The notes beneath the pieces were generated by a model. It had not been told where the DNA came from. It worked only from the letters and a program-made list of their open reading frames with translations, and ran no database searches. 64,000 nucleotides of DNA from NCBI GenBank assembly GCA_035559535.1, contig DATMBG010000051.1, forward strand, positions 434,001 through 498,000, given 5' to 3'. This document shows, piece by piece, positions 61,251-64,000 of the stretch (the stretch's first letter is position 1; every line of letters starts with the position of its first letter). The position numbers and the translations under genes were made by a program. The stretch is from Candidatus Limnocylindrales bacterium (GTDB lineage: Bacteria; Moduliflexota; Moduliflexia; Moduliflexales; JAUQPW01).

Positions 61251-62927
61251 TTGATGATTTCGAATTTTTTCTCCATGATTACAAGAAAACTGGCCATAAA
61301 GTGGAGTTTCATCCTGGCTATCTTTCTCATTGTAAGTCTCATAACGCTTTTTATATTCACTTCGACCTTCATCTGGCAAACGGCGACAGAAAGAACCCAA
61401 GAAAAGTTTGAAAAAGGATTTATACGACTGGAAGCTATGTTTGAAAGAATCCTCCAGGAAAATCTGGAGCGGGCCTTATTTCTCAGCCAGGATGAGGAAA
61501 AACTCCTTCAACCTTTACAACAAAAAAATTACCTACAACTTCAAAGGAATCTGGAAACCGAACTGAAAAAGCGGGTAGCAATTAATCTTATGCTCATAAC
61601 AGATAACGAGGGTCATCTGGTTACCCAGGTACCTGGAGACTCGATTTTCGGATTATCGGAACCTTTCAAGGATACCGACCTGATGGAATTTATAGAACAA
61701 GCCTTAAAAGGAGAGGCAGCTCGTCGGATCCTGATCTCACCGTCTGATTTTGTATTGGCCGTAGCTGTCCCGATTAAAATTGGTAATCAGATCATAGGAA
61801 CCTGTTTGATAGGAAGTCGGATTACCCCCCAGGTTATAGAAAGCTATAGTCGTATCATTGGATTAGGAATTGGCATCTACTTCCGGGGTTCCAAGGTGCT
61901 AGGTTCTTATAAAGGCCTTGCCAGTCTACCGGATTCCCTTACCTTTGATACTTTTCAAACCTTCCTTATCGATCAGGAAAAATTCGATGTGGCGTTTAAA
62001 CAGGCAATGCGTTATTCTCAGCCAGGTTCCTGGATTCTGGCAGGAATTCTTCCCTATCACGAGCGAGAAGCCATGGTGAGGAATGAACAGAAAGTACTCT
62101 TGATGCTGATAGTGGGGATCCATTTGATCCTCATAGGATTAATTTTCTTTGGTTTTCGAAGTCTGGTTCGACCTATCCTCCGCTTAACAGAGGCTTCTCG
62201 GGAGATAGCTCGGGGGAAATGGCAGGGGAGAGTACCTGAAACTTCTCGAAGGGATGAAATCGGAGAACTGGCCCGTTCTTTTGAACAAATGATCCTTCAA
62301 CGAAAACAGGTTGAAGACAGCTTGATAGAACAAACCCGGGAAATGCACCATCGGATCAAAAACAATCTTCAGATGATTAGCAGTTTATTACAACTTCAGC
62401 TACGACGTAAAAACATCCAGGATCCCGAAGCCCTTATCCGATCCACCTTGGAACGTATTCAAAATATTGCCTTAACCCATGAGTTCCTCTCCTGTAGGGA
62501 AAAGGATTCCATCCATGCCCTGGATTTGCTTGGTCGAATTGGAGAAGCCTGCCTTAAGACCCTGGTCCAATCCAATCAAACGATCGAAATCTCCGTAACA
62601 GGTCAAGACATCTTGATGAATTCGACGACCGCTCTCCCCCTGGCTTTTATCACCCATGAGTTGGTGGTTAATGCGATTAAGCATGGATTTAAAAATCGGG
62701 ATAAGGGTTTGATTCAAATACACTTGATCCCAGAAGGTAGCCGGGTTATTTTACGAATCCAGGATGATGGACAGGGTCTTCCCGAAGAAAGTCCCGCCTC
62801 CCAGGATTTCTATAACCTGGGACTACAATTGGTCCAACGATTTGTGAGCCGGGATCTAAAAGGGACTTTTCATTTAAGTAAAAACCTTTCCCAAGGAACC
62901 ACGGCGCAAATCGTATTCGAACCTTAA
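61251..62927 (+). CDS. Membrane sensor histidine kinase (HisKA_2/HWE-like) with extracellular Cache-like domain
   Basis: The 558-residue protein has a membrane segment (about residues 17-40), a periplasmic sensor region of about 240 residues (LMLITDNEGHLVTQVPG is Cache-like), a second membrane segment (about 282-305), a HAMP domain (about 307-360), and a HisKA_2 domain with EMHHRIKNNLQMISSLLQLQ (phospho-His at about 367). A HATPase domain follows (ELVVNAIKHGF, DDGQGLPEE). It is directly upstream of the ANTAR regulator, so they form a two-component pair acting on RNA rather than DNA. The signal is unknown. Confidence 0.92.
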   Translation: MMISNFFSMITRKLAIKWSFILAIFLIVSLITLFIFTSTFIWQTATERTQEKFEKGFIRLEAMFERILQENLERALFLSQDEEKLLQPLQQKNYLQLQRNLETELKKRVAINLMLITDNEGHLVTQVPGDSIFGLSEPFKDTDLMEFIEQALKGEAARRILISPSDFVLAVAVPIKIGNQIIGTCLIGSRITPQVIESYSRIIGLGIGIYFRGSKVLGSYKGLASLPDSLTFDTFQTFLIDQEKFDVAFKQAMRYSQPGSWILAGILPYHEREAMVRNEQKVLLMLIVGIHLILIGLIFFGFRSLVRPILRLTEASREIARGKWQGRVPETSRRDEIGELARSFEQMILQRKQVEDSLIEQTREMHHRIKNNLQMISSLLQLQLRRKNIQDPEALIRSTLERIQNIALTHEFLSCREKDSIHALDLLGRIGEACLKTLVQSNQTIEISVTGQDILMNSTTALPLAFITHELVVNAIKHGFKNRDKGLIQIHLIPEGSRVILRIQDDGQGLPEESPASQDFYNLGLQLVQRFVSRDLKGTFHLSKNLSQGTTAQIVFEP

Positions 62928-62938
62928 GTTTATTTTCT

Positions 62939-63541
62939 ATGGCCAGAAAGGAAAATATGCCTGAACCATTACGGGTTTTGATTGCAGAAGATGATACGGT
63001 GATTGCTATGGATCTCCGAGAAGCCCTGGAATCCCTGGGGCATCGGGTAATCGGAGAGGCTTCAACGGGAGTGGAAGCCCTTCGACTGGCTCGAGAACTG
63101 AAACCGGATCTCCTTCTGTTGGATATTAAGATGCCGGAACTGGATGGAATAGAAGCTGCTACCAGAATTCTGGCAGAATATCCCCTTGCCATTATCATGC
63201 TTACGGCCTATACCGATGAGGTTTTGATCCAACGGGCAGAAAAAGCCGGGGCTTTAGCGTACTTGGTTAAACCTATCCAGGAGGAAGCTCTAAAACCAGC
63301 TATTCGCGTAGCCATGGCTCGATTCAGAGAACTTCAGGCACTCCGTACCGAGGTCAGTAACTTGAAGGAAGCCCTTGAAGCCAGAAAACTCATCGAACGC
63401 GCCAAAGGAATTTTGATGGAAAAGTTGGGTATATCCGAAGCTGAGGCTATGAAGCGGCTGCAAGAGCAGAGCCGTAACCATCGTAAGAAACTGGTCGAAA
63501 TAGCTAAGGCCATCCTCATGGCTCAAGATCTATTGGCTTAA
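62939..63541 (+). CDS. ANTAR-domain response regulator (transcription antiterminator)
   Basis: Residues 12-125 are a receiver domain with phospho-Asp at 62 (LLLLDIKMPELDG) and conserved Lys (LVKPI). Residues about 135-190 are an ANTAR RNA-binding domain (RAKGILMEKLGISEAEAMKR, EIAKAILMAQ). ANTAR proteins bind tandem hairpins in leader RNAs and prevent terminator formation; known members include AmiR, NasR and EutV. It begins 12 bases after the histidine-kinase stop. An attenuator-like leader lies immediately downstream. Confidence 0.94.
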   Translation: MARKENMPEPLRVLIAEDDTVIAMDLREALESLGHRVIGEASTGVEALRLARELKPDLLLLDIKMPELDGIEAATRILAEYPLAIIMLTAYTDEVLIQRAEKAGALAYLVKPIQEEALKPAIRVAMARFRELQALRTEVSNLKEALEARKLIERAKGILMEKLGISEAEAMKRLQEQSRNHRKKLVEIAKAILMAQDLLA

Positions 63542-63712
63542 AAGGTAGAAATCCAAAAAACGAAATTCCTCAAGACCCCAATAAAAATAGAGAATTTCCC
63601 ATGATAGCGTTCTCTCCCCATTTTTCGTCTTCAAGGCGATGGCCATGGACCTTACAGGGGCAAAATTTTTAATAACAGGAAAAAGCCCAGGATAAGAGAA
63701 GAAGGAGTTTAT

Positions 63713-63760
63713 ATGCGAGAGGTAACTCTGGATGAAGAATTGACAAAGATTCTGGAATGA
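63713..63760 (+). CDS. Possible 15-residue leader peptide
   Basis: ATG at 63713 follows GAAGGAG with normal spacing and opens a 15-codon frame (MREVTLDEELTKILE) ending 36 bases before the first hairpin of the attenuator. It may be a leader peptide or merely the start of a lost gene. Confidence 0.35.
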   Translation: MREVTLDEELTKILE

Positions 63761-63795
63761 CTATTTTATAATAACAGGAATAAAAAATTACCAGA

Positions 63796-63882
63796 GTATC
63801 ACAAACCCACGGTTGCTTTGTGATACCCGGCTATGGGAGCCTTTTGGGAGAAGTATTCTTTTCTCCAAAAGGCTTTTTTTTT
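63796..63882 (+). terminator. Leader attenuator: hairpin, competing hairpin and intrinsic terminator
   Basis: A 10-bp stem GTATCACAAA/TTTGTGATAC (63796-63826) is followed by GGCT-ATGGG-AGCC (63829-63841). The AGCC of the latter is also the 5' foot of a strong terminator, AGCCTTTTGGGAGAA with TTCTCCAAAAGGCT (63838-63874) and nine T residues. The two structures exclude each other, as in ANTAR-controlled leaders, though neither loop is a textbook ANTAR hexaloop. Confidence 0.7.
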
Positions 63883-63946
63883 GGAACCGAGCCTGAGGTA
63901 AGAAAAATTCTTGTGCCCAGGATTTTAAGGGGGAGGGACAGAAACC

Positions 63947-64000
63947 ATGAATTCTAAAACAGTCAGGATGGTAGCAGAGAGTTTAGGAGGAATTGTTCTC
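63947..64000 (+). CDS. Start of an unidentified gene, cut by the window edge
   Basis: ATG at 63947 follows a GGGGGAGGG ribosome site and gives MNSKTVRMVAESLGGIVL before the window ends. It is the first gene behind the attenuator and thus the probable ANTAR target. Eighteen residues are too few to assign a family. Confidence 0.4.
   Translation, partial: MNSKTVRMVAESLGGIVL

Noticed and set aside
1-64000. tRNA, rRNA, CRISPR arrays, complete insertion sequences, replication origin
   Set aside because: I looked for these by eye and saw none; tRNAscan or Infernal could still reveal small RNAs.

Overview
The window looks like chromosome from an uncultured Gram-negative (two-membrane) bacterium of moderate GC content. 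It encodes POTRA-less Omp85 barrels, Tat- and Sec-exported proteins, periplasmic Spy-like and cytochrome-like proteins and a full Pst system, and it carries cofD (cofactor F420 synthesis) and a DHH-CBS-CCA-transferase fusion, an arrangement I associate with Desulfobacterota, Aquificota, Nitrospirota and NC10-type lineages. There is no rRNA or ribosomal-protein gene here, so placement stays at that level. No tRNA, rRNA, CRISPR array or complete insertion sequence was seen.

Layout. 0-4.8 kb: partial cofD, a small membrane peptide, an alkyltransferase-like DNA repair protein, an ECF sigma / anti-sigma / Spy-like envelope-stress unit, and a degenerate HD-GYP protein. 4.8-19 kb: housekeeping genes (ribF, leuB, DHH-CBS-CCA transferase, two tandem DHA2-type exporters, a XerD-like recombinase, cinA, ychF, a PaaI-like thioesterase, ftsB-like, a monoheme cytochrome). 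19-23.2 kb: ureABC-E-F read leftward from a good sigma-54 promoter match. 23.9-28.5 kb: a three-gene cassette of an outer-membrane Omp85 barrel, an exported protein with kinase-like motifs, and an ATP/ADP-translocase-like carrier; the first two genes recur as a paralogous pair at 55.9-59.0 kb. 28.9-36 kb: metK and a cluster built around a P-type ATPase with three CxxC-less HMA-like modules, a DUF5132 protein and a repetitive Ala/Gly-rich protein. 36.3-44 kb: pstSCAB-phoU behind a Pho box. 44-50.4 kb: urtABCDE urea transporter, read leftward from a second sigma-54 promoter nearly identical to the urease one. 51.3-54.8 kb: a decaying island (carbonic anhydrase, tautomerase, DUF899 and cupin pseudogenes, truncated integrase). 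54.8-64 kb: DUF2325, a pseudo-receiver, the second barrel/kinase-like pair, pgl, DUF1614, and a histidine kinase plus ANTAR regulator followed by an attenuator-like leader.

How it fits together. Urea import (urt), urea hydrolysis (ure) and possibly bicarbonate handling (carbonic anhydrase) form a nitrogen-scavenging module under apparent sigma-54 control. Phosphate uptake has a PhoB/PhoP-type box, and a second such box lies before the zinc-ribbon/HMA pair, suggesting that the HMA cluster is phosphate-responsive. The barrel / kinase-like / nucleotide-carrier cassette is the best candidate for an undescribed system: a nucleotide carrier beside an exported kinase-like protein suggests nucleotide-dependent chemistry in the periplasm.

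The spacers are rich in small repeats: a family of palindromes (GTAGGGGCGNNCGG plus its complement), some read through as protein; a MITE-like element in three copies whose core is inverted in one; and short-word inverted arms that bracket several intergenic gaps.
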